Below are positions 33,722-44,144 of a DNA stretch of 64,000 nt, piece after piece; positions within the stretch are counted from its first letter, which is position 1, and each line of letters starts with the position of its first letter. The position numbers were made by a program, and so were the translations under genes. Below the pieces are notes generated by a model that saw only the letters and a list, made by a program, of their open reading frames with translations, made no database searches and was not told where the DNA came from. This DNA comes from Cercis canadensis (lineage: Eukaryota; Streptophyta; Magnoliopsida; Fabales; Fabaceae), in NCBI GenBank assembly GCA_003255065.1, contig QAOA01000992.1, forward strand, positions 73,290-137,289, in the 5' to 3' direction.

Positions 33722-35160
33722 TCTGTAAATTCTTTGGATGGTGCCATGGTCAGCCCAAAAGTTGATCTTATCTAATTAATTTAGAATTTTCTAGTGCATG
33801 ACAATATTATATAATTCTTTGCAAATGTATGACACTCAGTTTAAATAACTATTCTGCAGCTATGGAAGTGAGGAGAATCCTGTCTCGGATCTGTAACAAC
33901 TATGTTATTTGCAGGTCATTCTTCCAAATTTTTATTTCTTAATGAACATTATGTATCTAAGTGGGGTAAAGGTCATATGCTTTGGTGCATGCAATGTTGA
34001 TTCACCTCCTTCGCAATACTAGTTATGTCATATTATTGAAGCTCACACTTGTTTTCTATTAATATTATATTTTATAATTAATCTTATTTCCCCTTTAAGG
34101 CATTATTTTTCTTATTATTCAGAATTGGACCAAAACAGAATTTCGGTCTATACTGGCACCATAATATCAGATTGGGGAGGAAGATTAGAATTAGAGATTG
34201 ATAGAAAAGCAAGGATATGGGTTCGTGTGAGTAGGAAACATAAAATATCTATTTTGGTCCTATGACATGGTAGTGGTTAAAAGAGAATTAGTGCTAGCAA
34301 TGATTTATGAGGGAATAGGAGAAAGTTCCTAAATATAGGTTGCTCAAACCTGGTGTTGGGTTCTATATATCTCTGACTTTAATTTGTCTACTAGATATAG
34401 TGATGGACAATTATTACTAAGTAGACAAATTAAAGTCAGTGTGAAACTTTTATTGCTGTAGATAATATCTCTTTGGTCATAAACTTTAATTTTAAGCATA
34501 CAAAAGTATATTTTAAGCAGAGAAGGTTCATATTTACTCCTCCAAGGATGTGCTTTTTCCCTACCCTCCAAGTTATCCACATAATAACGGAGTGTATAAC
34601 CCCAATACCTCCTTTGGATCTAATAGATATTTTTTGTATTTTGAGTTGATACCTTTCTCTACGAAGGACATCACCAAAACAATGCTTCTATTAATTGGGA
34701 CAGAAGTTGCTCCCATAGAACATATCCATGTGAAAGTTAAAGCTATTGAATGAGTAGATATTCAAGTTGAAGCTAATATCTGTCTCAATAAAAGAAGTCA
34801 GAACCAAAAGACGTTTTAATAAGAGAATATAGTTTTGGTAATTACTCAAGATACATATAGAACATTTTATTTGGATCAATGAAATTGAGAGCTAGAACAC
34901 TTCCATATTTTAAAAATTTACACTTAAGGGCAGCGTTCTCTTTGTTAGTTAGCTTTTATTTCTAAAGTTTGAATGTGTTTTTCAACTATAATATTACAAT
35001 GAGAATGAGAGCTCCAAAGGAAGGTTCTTGTGATCCTATTGCACCTCTGGAGCTTCCCTATTATTTGCTTTCATTCCACCATGTCTCTTCAATAGATAAA
35101 TGCTACTTCAATTTTCTAGACACAAAGCTCTACGTGGTGTTTCTGATCTAAAGATCTAAG
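33722..35160. other. AT-rich unassigned sequence with a perfect 20-bp hairpin
   Basis: Continuation of the sequence interrupted by element D. I see no gene. A perfect 20-bp inverted repeat (34373-34392 and 34420-34439, 27-nt loop) stands out. Confidence 0.5.
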
Positions 35161-35739
35161 AAGTTCTTTAATTGGTAGATGTGGGATGCCCTCAATGAAA
35201 GTAACAGGAAACACTCCTAGAGGGGGGGGGGGTGAATAGGAGTTTCTCAAAAATTCTTAAATCAAATGAGTGAATCCAGAAGTTAATTCATAAACTAGAA
35301 TACTACAGAAGTATGTTCTATAGTTTCAGAGCCGAATTAAAACATAAAGATATGTAAATCTGATTCATGCAGTACAACTGTTGAAAATAAAATCAGAAAA
35401 CACAATTTAGATCAATAACCAAAATTAATGGCATACGAAATTCATAATCAACAGAAACTTTAAAGAGAAAGGATGAGAAGATCTTAGCACAAGTCTTTAT
35501 AGTGGTTCAGCACTAAGGTCTACATAAACTTCTCCCAAGCAATGGGGTTCCACTAAAATCTAAAGTTAATTTGTTCAAGCTTCTCCAAGCTTCTTACACC
35601 CTTGGTTTTTCCAAGAAACTTTCTCCTTCTAGTATAACACCTAGAAGTCTTTCTCAAGAATTTCCTACTGAAATTCTGAGTTAACAACACTCAAAAAGAA
35701 ATTGAGTTCCATTTAGGTACTTGCACTCTCCAAAGAGCA
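35161..35739. repeat. Unclassified dispersed-repeat-like sequence with an 11-G run
   Basis: The start (AACACTCCTAGAG followed by a G run at 35222-35232 and GTGAATAGG) resembles a sequence I associate with common dispersed plant repeats. The rest is AT/CT-rich without a convincing ORF. I cannot classify it. Confidence 0.35.
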
Positions 35740-36373
35740 GATTTTACAAAAGTTTCCCTCTATCTCCTTTTGCATGGTGGCCTTCACATCCTCTATCTCC
35801 CTTTCCTTTCCGAACAAGAGCATCTGACACTTACTTAACTTCTCGCTCTCTTTAGCGAGCACAACCTCTTTATCCTCTAGTAATTTTTCCAACCTTTTTT
35901 TCTCACACTCCTAAGCAACCCTCACAGTCTCCCACTTCTTCCTATCAGCAATGTCCCCCTCAATAGCCATTTGTAACTCCTTGCAGTTACTCTCTGCCTC
36001 AGCCAACTGCTACTTAATAGATTCCACCTCAATAACCATCCTTTTAATGCTTTGCATATTGGCGTTGAACTCCCCATAAAGGTATTCCATAGTTAAGGCC
36101 GAATGCAGCATCTGCTTTTGGAAAAACTTAATCACAGGCACTTTTTGGAGATTCTTTCTGTCCATCTCAATAGCCAATTAATCACTCATGGTGGAAGAAA
36201 TGTTTACACCCCAATTCCACATGCTAAAAAATGGATAAATAACCTCGGTAACAGGGGCATGAAAGTCACTAAAGGGGAAGTTCTGAATATTTCGCCCATT
36301 TTCAACATTTCCTTGAAAAGGAACATCTGGACCAATGGGAAGATTAGCAACCCAACGGTGCTTGTCCCCGACG

Positions 36374-37417
36374 GTAGAATCGCCTACAAGAATAAAAGGA
36401 GGAAGATTTGCCATAGGCTGGACAACAGGTCCAAGAGTTAGAGACACTGTCTCTTGACCCTTAGAAGAAGAGGAAAATCCATGGGCCATGCTTGATGGAA
36501 CACTGCAACCACGACACAATGGGCCACTCCTTCGCAATGGAGGGCTTTGGGCTGGAGCCTTTCCTTTCACTCTAGAACCTTCTCCTTGTTCACTCTTCCT
36601 CTAAAGAGTTTTCTTTATGTTAACACGAGGCATCTCTCCATCTGAAAGAATAAAAATAGATGAGCTAATAGACATAGAACAAAAAGGGCTAGCTTGCCCA
36701 TGCACTGGGCAAGCTTGCCCAATTTGTCCATGGGGTGTAAAAAAACAAAAAAGGCTAGCTCGCCCATGAAGAGATGAAGTGAGAAAATAGACAAATAGTA
36801 CGTTGAACTGAGACATTACAATCTGATAACTCTGGAGGTGAAGGATTTCAGACTTTATCATATCAATTGAAGGGAAACAATAATTTACTGTTATCATTAC
36901 AATAAAATGTTGTAGTACCATCCTTACTCTTCACACAAATCCGAAAGAATAACTTCTTCCACCTCTTTGCAGAAGAAGCCAATAACTGCAAAAAATTTCT
37001 ATCCTGTACTGCCCCCAAAGATACCCAACCACCAGTGTGGGAAGCTACCTTAAAAAAATAAAAATGAAAAGACCTTGTACAAACAACCAACCCCATGTGG
37101 TCACATAGCATCTCAAAGGCTTGGATATACCCCCAAGAGTTGTGATGAAGTTAAGAAGGAGCACTCTCAAAAAAGGAATGATAGACACTTGAAAAGGAGT
37201 AAAGGGAAGACGAATGTCTACATGCTTAATAACATAACTATACATGGTGAAAGAGGCTCGGCCATTGGCATGAGGAGCACATATGCGATGGGTATTATCA
37301 ACAAAAAAATTTAACGCCAATTCTCTTTTTATCGAGCCATCAAAGCCGTCTAAATCCTTAATCACCACATCCAAATTTTTGTATGCCTAACGGGTATCAA
37401 GAACCTCCTCACCCACC
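36374..37417. repeat. Copy 1 of a 1.04-1.10-kb duplicated segment
   Basis: Nearly identical to 38652-39747, which ends at the single n at 39748. Copy 2 is about 52 bp longer, because of an extra unit in the GCTAGCTCGCCC motif array. Confidence 0.85.
36690..36766. repeat. GGGCAAGCTTGCCC / GGCTAGCTCGCCC motif array in a candidate intron
   Basis: Short palindromic units (GGGCAAGCTTGCCC; GGCTAGCTTGCCCATG; GGCTAGCTCGCCCATG) separated by A-rich spacers. They lie in the putative intron of the minus-strand Transposase_28-like gene. The second copy (about 38970-39098) has an extra unit, and related units occur at 40721-40780. Confidence 0.6.
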
Positions 37418-37729
37418 CACTCTTTCATATCACCTAAAGGACCAACCCAGTAGTCCACTTCTGGTTCTTGAGCACCACTTTCTACAGGTAAAAATGAACC
37501 ATATTGGTAAAGAGGAGAAAGAAAATCATCTACTTTAATTTTAAAACTTAAAGTTTTGAACTCATGAAGAGAAAGTATCCTACCTTGCCTATTAGAACTC
37601 GTTTCCCTCCCCTCCCCCAGCAGTCACAACCTCATTACCATCCCTAATACTTGGACTTGAGGATGTCTCGCTGAGCACCTCCTTACTCTAGGAACTCTTA
37701 CTCTGGGAACTCTTATTATCCCAAGCCAT

Positions 37730-38142
37730 AATCAAATGCATAGGAAAATATAGAAAAAGAAGAGCAAGAAAGTACTAGTACCTTTAATATATAGGCAAAA
37801 GGAAGGAGACAACAGCGAAAAATTTGGCCCGAAGAGAAGGAGAAAAAGTATAAGCAGAATAATTCCTCAGCAAGGGAAAAAGAGATATCTTGGAGAGTGG
37901 AAGATAAGTGCCACAATCGAAACACTAGAGGTTTATAAAGGAAACAAAAAAATAAATAAATGAGTAAATGGAATAAGTAGGAAGTACAACATCATTTCTC
38001 TTTGAAAGAATCTCTGTCAAAAGTCATGAAAGTCTTGGCGAGAAGCGATAAAATCTCTGATGGGCAAAGCAGAAGAGTCGTAGTGAATCTACAAATTTTT
38101 GCATTGAATGAATATGTGCCTTACAGCAAAATAATCTCTGCA
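37730..38142. other. Upstream region of the Transposase_28-like gene, ends at assembly join
   Basis: AT-rich, with no gene recognised. It ends at a single n (38143), after which unrelated LTR-like sequence begins. Confidence 0.4.
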
Positions 38143-38143
38143 N

Positions 38144-38651
38144 TCGGTTGATTAGATTCATAACAGTAATCAGATTGATAATCATACTTTAAAGGTCTTT
38201 AATATATGGTTAACTTGGATAATTCGGTTATTAAATTAATCTGGATTTAGTGATATAGAGCGGTTGCCTAGAGTCTTAATTCCATGATTAATTGAATCCT
38301 GATTGGTAAATCAGTAGGAATTCTAAGTGTTATTGTTAGGGGTTCCAGGTAATACTTAACCAAGAATTAAATCAGATATAGGTTATCTTTGGTGAACAAG
38401 GATGGATTAGAGTTTGGTTGCCTGCTTGAGTTGATTACGTTTTCTCTTATTTGATAAATTCAATTTACTGCTTTCTTAATTCTTAGTATATTGCATTCAA
38501 CACAAACCCCCCCCCCCCTTATTCTATTCTTGCTTAAGTTCTTAAAAAATTAGTTGTTCTGGTGAATCCTTGGGAGACGACACTGGTTGCATCCTATACT
38601 ACAATTTAGTTGCAATTAGTAGTTTAATTTTGTACGGTTCGGCACCCGTCA
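38144..38651 (+). repeat. Probable 3' part of an Athila-like LTR
   Basis: The end (TGGGAGACGACACTGG ... TACGGTTCGGCACCCGTCA) has the same layout as the end of the Athila LTR at 49258-49328 (TGGGAACGATACTC ... CCGGTATACTTGCC ... CATCA). It is truncated on the left by the n at 38143, and on the right it joins the duplicated segment at 38652. It contains a 12-C run (38507-38518). Confidence 0.45.
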
Positions 38652-39747
38652 GTAGAATCGCCTACAAGAATAAAAGGAGGAAGATTTGCCATAGGATGGA
38701 GAACAGGTCCAGGAGTTAGAGACATTGTCTCTTGACCCTTAGAAGAAGAGGAAAATCCATGGGCCATGCTTGATGGAACACTGCAACCACGACACAATGG
38801 GCCACTCCTTCGCAATGGAGGGCTTTGGGCTGGAGCCTTTCCTTTCACTCTAGAACCTTCTCCTTGTTCACTCTTCCTCTAAAGAGTTTTCTTTATGTTA
38901 ACACGAGGCATCTCTCCATCTGAAAGAATAAAAATAGATGAGCTAACAGACATAGAACAAAAAGGGCTAGCTTGCCCATGCACTGGGCAAGCTCGCCCAT
39001 CAGGTAAAAAAAAAAAAAGGCTAGCTCTCCTATGAATGGCAAGCTCGCCCAATTTGTCCACAGGGTGTAAAAAGACAAAAAAGGCTAGCTCGCCCATGAA
39101 GAGATGAAGTGAGAAAATAGACAAATAGTACGTTGAACTGCAACATTACAATCTGATAACTCTAGAGGTGAAGGATTTCAGACTTTATCATATCAATTGA
39201 AGGGAAACAATAATTTATTGTTATCATTACAATAAAATGTTGTAGTACCATCCTTACTCTTCACACAAATCCGAAAGAATAACTTCTTCCACCTCTTTGC
39301 AGAAGAAGCCAATAACTGCAAAAAATTTCTATCCTGTACTGCCCCCAAAGATACCCAACCACCAGTGTGGGAAGCTACCTTAAAAAAATAAAAATGAAAA
39401 GACCTTGTACAAACAACCAACCCCATGTGGTCACATAGCATCTCAAAGGCTTGGATATACCCCCAAGAGTTGTGATGAAGTTAAGAAGGAGCACTCTCAA
39501 AAAAGGAATGATAGACACTTGAAAAGGAGTAAAGGGAAGACGAATGTCTACATGCTTAATAACATAACTATACATGGTGAAAGAGGCTCGACCATTGGCA
39601 TGAGGAGCACATACGCGATGGGTATTATCAACAAAAAAATTTAACGCCAATTCTCTTTTTATCGAGCCATCAAAGCCGTCTAAATCCTCAATCACCACAT
39701 CCAAATTTTTGTATGCCTAACGGGTATCAAGAACCTCCTCACCCACC
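38652..39747 (-). pseudogene. Second copy of the Transposase_28-like gene (fragment)
   Basis: Direct duplicate of 36374-37417 with few substitutions, holding the same conserved blocks (39704-39193) and candidate intron. It is bounded on the left by an LTR-like end and on the right by an n, so it is probably a separate contig of the same or an allelic locus. Confidence 0.7.
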
Positions 39748-39748
39748 N

Positions 39749-40719
39749 TTTGAAAATTGTATAAAACTCATATAACATATATGATATATATTAAAAAGAA
39801 TAATTTTGTTGTATTTCCAAATAAGGGTATTTGTGTCTTTTACTATTAATTTTGATTCCATTTCACGCTCCATTTCATGTACCAAACAATGGAATTGCTT
39901 GAAATGCCATTCTATTCCTAGAGCTACCAAACTTTGGTAAGATTAAATTCTAACTCCAGAAACTCTCATAATATTCATCTAATTCAGACATGTGAAGGGA
40001 GAAAGGAAATACAGCAGAACAGAAAGACCAGAAATAAAGAAAGAAAAAGACTAACTGATAATACTCTGCCTCCTTTTTCTATATCTCTCCTTTTATAGAA
40101 GAATTCACAAGAGAATGTGTCTGAGCTGTCATAACTGTCTTCTTATGAAAAACCTTGCAACCAACTTGGAAGGTTCTTTGACCTTTTACTAACCCTTGTG
40201 TATATTCCTCCTCTTGCTAGATCATCATTCTCTGATTCAATATTGCATTTAGGTTTCTTTTGCACAAGCCCATGAGAAGTGGGTTCATGCTGTAAATCTT
40301 TCCAATCCAATTGCTGTACCATGTCTTTTTGGGCCAGCTGCTGATCTAGTGCAATGTGGTTCTCTACCAACATCATGTCCTAGTTTCAGGCCCATCTCTT
40401 GAGAAACTCAAACAGCAACACTCATAGCAGCAGTACGCTGTGGCTGAGTACATGCAATCTTTCCATGCTTTTTGTATCTTGCTTCTTGAAGATATTGCGG
40501 TATCTGTGTAGTCTATTCTGAACCAGTTTCACCAATAATAACAAGAACTTGATAATCATGAAAATGTTTGAGAAAATCATCCTGATAATCGTAGATGGGT
40601 AAATTTTTCCTCTCTTCCTAAAGTTCCTCCAAAGCTGACTTGGTGACATGCACCAGGTTGTAGGTGATTTCATGGATCGGCCCGCGCATAATAAGGCCCC
40701 CAAAAAAAAAAAGGTATAA
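39749..40719. repeat. 0.97-kb duplicate of 42402-43371 bounded by single n bases
   Basis: The sequence repeats 42402-43371 with scattered substitutions and is isolated by n at 39748 and 40720. It appears to be a separately assembled copy or haplotype placed in the scaffold. Confidence 0.85.
40363..40641 (-). pseudogene. DEAH-box RNA helicase fragment (copy 1)
   Basis: Same content as 43016-43294: [47 protein letters not shown] and AAMSVAV in one minus-strand frame with internal stops. See the second copy for details. Confidence 0.75.
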
Positions 40720-40720
40720 N

Positions 40721-41232
40721 AGTTCGCCCATGAGAAAAAGCAAGCTCACCTATGAGAAAAAGCTAGTCCGCCCAGCACTTTTTCTTCAAATAGAAATGTT
40801 TTTATATTGTGAATAAGCAGTGGGCATAGCTAATGCACCAAGGCTGGTTTGCCAACACTTTCTCTCCAAAAAGAAATGTTTTTATATTGTGAATAAGTAA
40901 TGGGCATAGCTATCTGGTCTGCCCAACACCATTTCTTCAAAAAGAAAGTGTTTTTATATTACAAATTGGCAATGAACATAGCTTATGTGTACAAACCGTG
41001 ATAAAGAAAGCATGAAAATCAAACCAATCAAATTCTTGTATAAAAATATATGTAACATGTGTAAGTTTCCATGGTTATTGGCTACGGAAGCTAACCCATT
41101 GAATTCTCAAATGAAAGTTAACTACCAAGTGAAGCTTGCTCATGCTTACTGAAAAATATATGTAGTTATTTTATTATTAACAATGAAATTTTTTACTATT
41201 ATATTCTCCAAGCTTCAAAGCTAGAGGGCAAG
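40721..41232 (+). other. 3' end of an LTR-C element: tandem repeat and polypurine tract
   Basis: It begins with CGCCCATGAG/GCTAGTCCGCCC units related to the array at 36690. Three degenerate tandem repeats of about 70-75 bp follow (starting near 40777, 40853 and 40924, with the core AGAAATGTTTTTATATTGTGAATAAG). The segment ends with AGAGGGCAAG (41223-41232), a polypurine tract abutting LTR-C. Confidence 0.55.
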
Positions 41233-41512
41233 TGATGAGGACCGGCCCAAAAGGCTAAGTCGGACTCCAAGCCCATCATTTAGACAAGGCGCTTCATCTT
41301 CAGTAGGGACAAGGCGCCACCAACTAAGCTCCACAACTACTATAAATATGCAGACAATGTAGTCTAAAAGGTAACTTGTTGGTCATAACTATACATAGAC
41401 TGGATTACCTATCTTATCACCCATACTAACTTAAGCATCGGAGAATCATCCCCGGTCCACTGCCTAGCTTGACTTCTTACAAGTACATCTAGTTCAAATA
41501 TTTCTGGCATCA
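41233..41512 (+). repeat. LTR-C, 3' LTR
   Basis: 280 bp, TGATGAGGACC...TCTGGCATCA, with a TATAAATATG box at about 41341. It is about 90% similar to the LTR-C at 21904-23612 minus the nested LTR-A. A polypurine tract lies upstream and no PBS downstream, so it is a 3' LTR. It could be the partner of the 5' LTR at 21904, but the flanking 5-mers (GGTTC and ACAGA) do not match. Confidence 0.75.
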
Positions 41513-42401
41513 ACAGATTCATTTGAGCTCCTTGTGTGCGATGACAGTGAGCGTGTAGTCCATTTGGGCTGCATAGGAATGCAATGCTGAAGGTTTTGAA
41601 CCTCTGCGAATTGTTTTGTGGAGATTGTGTGGCCATTGGGAATTCAATCCAGGGAGGTTAAGGAATCGTAAGATTGGGTATGCTTTGGTAAATCTTCTTG
41701 GCAATGGAATTATTTTCCGATCAAGCTTCCTTTACTTTCTTGCAATTAGTACTCTTTCAACGCCACAAAAGAAGAAAAAAGAAAGTGGAAAAATTGATGA
41801 AGACGATAAGGTTAAGGTCCAGTGCTTCTCAATCTCAAGTTCTCTTCCCTTTTAGTGTTTAAATTTTGAAATTGCTGGGTAAAACATATGTTAATCAAAT
41901 CACGTGACAGTCATGTGATTATTTCTCTTAAATTTTAAATGGTCATTTGTCAAATGGGGTAAGTTACACATTTTGAAACTAAGTAAGTGTCTATTGCAAG
42001 CTTTGAAACATTTGGGGGCAAACCGCACATGAGGTAAAGTTCAAGGAGGTAAGTTTAACTTTTCTCTTATTTTTGTTGAATGCCTCTCACAATGGAAAGT
42101 GAGGTTCCCTTGATTTTATACGGGATTGGATTATCAACTTTTGGATGGTATTGAAGTATGGGAAATAATCTTGGATGTTAGAGTATTATGTGGTACAATT
42201 TGGATCTTCTCATATATATATATATAAACTCTCATAAGAAAACACAAAAATTTTACAGAAAGAATCAAGCTACCTTTATTGAATAAAACTAATCTAACAC
42301 CCAAAAATAAAATAATGTGTAGCCCATTCTCGTTTATAGTGAATCAATTTTCCAAGTTCTCGTTCAGAAAAAAGAAATCCTGTTATTTTTAGTAATTATA
42401 A
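41513..42401. other. Unassigned flank, no gene seen
   Basis: AT-rich, with an (AT)n microsatellite at 42212-42225. The 79-codon plus-strand frame at 41616-41855 has no recognisable domain. Confidence 0.45.
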
Positions 42402-42636
42402 TTTGAAAATTGTATAAAACTCATATAACATATATGATATATATTAAAAAGAATAATTTTGTTGTATTTCTAAATAAGGGTATTTGTGTCTTTTACTATT
42501 AATTTTGATTCCATTTCACGCTCCATTTCATGTACCAAACAATGGAATGGCTTGAAATGCCATTCTATTCCTAGAGCTACCAAACTTTGGTAAGATTAAA
42601 TTCTAACTCCAGAAACTCTCATAATATTCATCTAAT

Positions 42637-43015
42637 TCAGACATGTGAAGGGAGAAAGAAAATACAACAGAACAGAAAGACCAGAAATAAAGAAAGAAAA
42701 AGACTAACTGATAATACTCTGCCTCCTTCTTCTATATCTCTCCTTTTATAGAAGAATTCACAAGAGAATGTGTCTGAGCTGTCATAACTGTCTTCGTATG
42801 AAAAACCTTGCAACCAACTTGGAAGGTTCTTTGACCTTTTACTAACCCTTGTGTATATTCCTCCTCTTGCTAGATCATCATTCTCTGATTCAATATTGCA
42901 TTTAGGTTTCTTTTGCACAAGCCCATGAGAAGTGGGTTCATGCTGTAAATCTTTCCAATCCAATTGCTGTACCATGTCTTTTTGGGCCAGCTGCTGATCT
43001 AGTGCAATGTGGTTC
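42637..43015 (-). pseudogene. Possible copia integrase-RT linker fragment fused to the helicase fragment
   Basis: The minus-strand frame 43029-42637 contains RVSKRSKNLPSWLQGF, which resembles the basic 'R.SKR..P.WL.D/G' linker between integrase and RT of plant copia polyproteins. It follows directly on the DEAH-helicase similarity but in a different frame. The assignment is tentative. Confidence 0.35.
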
Positions 43016-43294
43016 TCTACCAACATCATGTCCTAGTTTCAGGCCCATCTCTTGAGAAACTCAAACAGCAACACTCATAGCAGCAGTACGCTGTGGCTGA
43101 GTACATGCAATCTTTCCATGCTTTTTGTATCTTGCTTCTTGAAGATATTGCGGTATCTGTGTAGTCTATTCTGAACCAGTTTCACCAATAATAACAAGAA
43201 CTTGATAATCATGAAAATGTTTGAGAAAATCATCCTGATAATCGTAGATGGGTAAATTTTTCCTCTCTTCCTAAAGTTCCTCCAAAGCTGACTT
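43016..43294 (-). pseudogene. DEAH-box RNA helicase fragment (copy 2)
   Basis: About 93 codons in one minus-strand frame match the start of the helicase core of DEAH-box splicing helicases (Prp2/Prp22-like, plant DEAH1 type): [69 protein letters not shown]. These enzymes unwind RNA during spliceosome remodelling. The Walker A lysine position is lost: GSGKTT reads GSE, stop, TT. A further stop follows KSALEEL. The similarity ends abruptly at both sides, so it is a short captured or retrocopied gene piece. Confidence 0.8.
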
Positions 43295-43371
43295 GGTGAC
43301 ATGCACCAGGTTGTAGGTGATTTCATGGATCGGCCCGCGCATAATAAGGCCTAAAAAAAAAAAAGGTATAA

Positions 43372-43708
43372 CTTTCAACTCGGGTGGAGTTACGGGGTCC
43401 ACGACCTGTTATTTCGAGGCTTGTTCAGAGGCTGGTTGAGGCCATTTCCAAGCCCAAAATCCTTCAAAACATCAATTTCGAGGCCATTTTATAATTTGTT
43501 TTAGTTTTGGGTTTAGGGTTTGCTCTTCATACTTAAGTTTTGTGTCACTGTTGGAGGCGGATTATTCAGTATTATTATTCAATTCTTGAGGTTATACAGT
43601 TTGTGTTTGAGATTTCTCTTTAATTGCTTTCTCGCTGCGTCACTTGGCTCTAGACTTTTCAAGTGAATCTGCCATCTTATTTTCTGTAGAGAATTATTTA
43701 CTGACAGT
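43372..43708. other. Unassigned sequence upstream of copia element E
   Basis: No gene recognised. A telomere-repeat-like GGGTTTAGGGTTT lies at 43509-43521. Confidence 0.4.
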
Positions 43709-44064
43709 TGTAGGGACACGGCCATGACACGGTTGATTAATGAAGATAAACATGGCCGTGTTGCAGAGAATAACACGAGCGTGTAGTATTTACTTTTTGT
43801 CCAAGTTTCCTTTATTATAGTTGATTTGTTAAGTTTAGTTAACTTATTAATTATAGTTAGTTCATTAACTGTAGTTAGTCAATCTGTTATCAATTAGTTA
43901 GATTAGCTATTGCTACGTGGCATTCTTTGTATTACTTAGTTAATGTATATAAAAGTGTCCTTGTGTATTGAATTATTTTGATATGAAAATATATTGAAAA
44001 GCTTCCGCAACCTTGTCTTGTGTACTTTCTTTTTCTGCTAGTTTATTCTCTTTGAGATTTTACA
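43709..44064 (+). repeat. Probable 5' LTR of copia element E
   Basis: The 3' end (TTTTACA, 44064) is fixed by the PBS. The proposed start TGTAGGG at 43709 gives matching TGTA/TACA ends and 356 bp but cannot be checked without the 3' LTR. It has a TATA box GTATATAAAAG at 43945-43955. Between 43715 and 43785 it holds ACACGGCC, GACACGG, GGCCGTGTT and ACACGAGCGTGT. Confidence 0.6.
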
Positions 44065-44082
44065 TGGTATTAGAGCAAGTCG
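44065..44082 (+). other. Primer-binding site of element E (tRNA-iMet type)
   Basis: TGGTATTAGAGCAAG lies directly after the LTR. It matches the canonical plant copia PBS TGGTATCAGAGC with one C-to-T change. Confidence 0.85.
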
Positions 44083-44144
44083 ATCTAGATTTGCCTATAC
44101 TTTTACCTCGTTGATTGTCTGAATTTGTATCGATTCGGTTGAAG

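Larger units (their letters stand above)
35740..37729 (-). pseudogene. Gypsy-type transposon protein (Transposase_28-like, PF04195) with coiled-coil tail, decayed
   Basis: The likely start is the Met at 37729 (MAWDNKSS). Stops occur soon after (near 37688 and 37608). The conserved domain is at 37374-36863: FTPFQVSIIPFLRVLLLNFITTLGG, then LCDHMGLVVCTRSFHFYFF, GWVSLGAVQ and WKKLFFRI. This matches the pattern of the PF04195 'putative gypsy type transposon' family. A probable intron (acceptor CAG at 36642, about 36642-36897) separates it from a proline/serine-rich part (36640-36178) and a charged, Lys/Glu-rich segment (36100-35740) likely to form a coiled coil. Such proteins are found in Tat-lineage gypsy elements. 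If it belongs to element C (LTR-C, plus strand), this gene is antisense to it. Confidence 0.6.
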
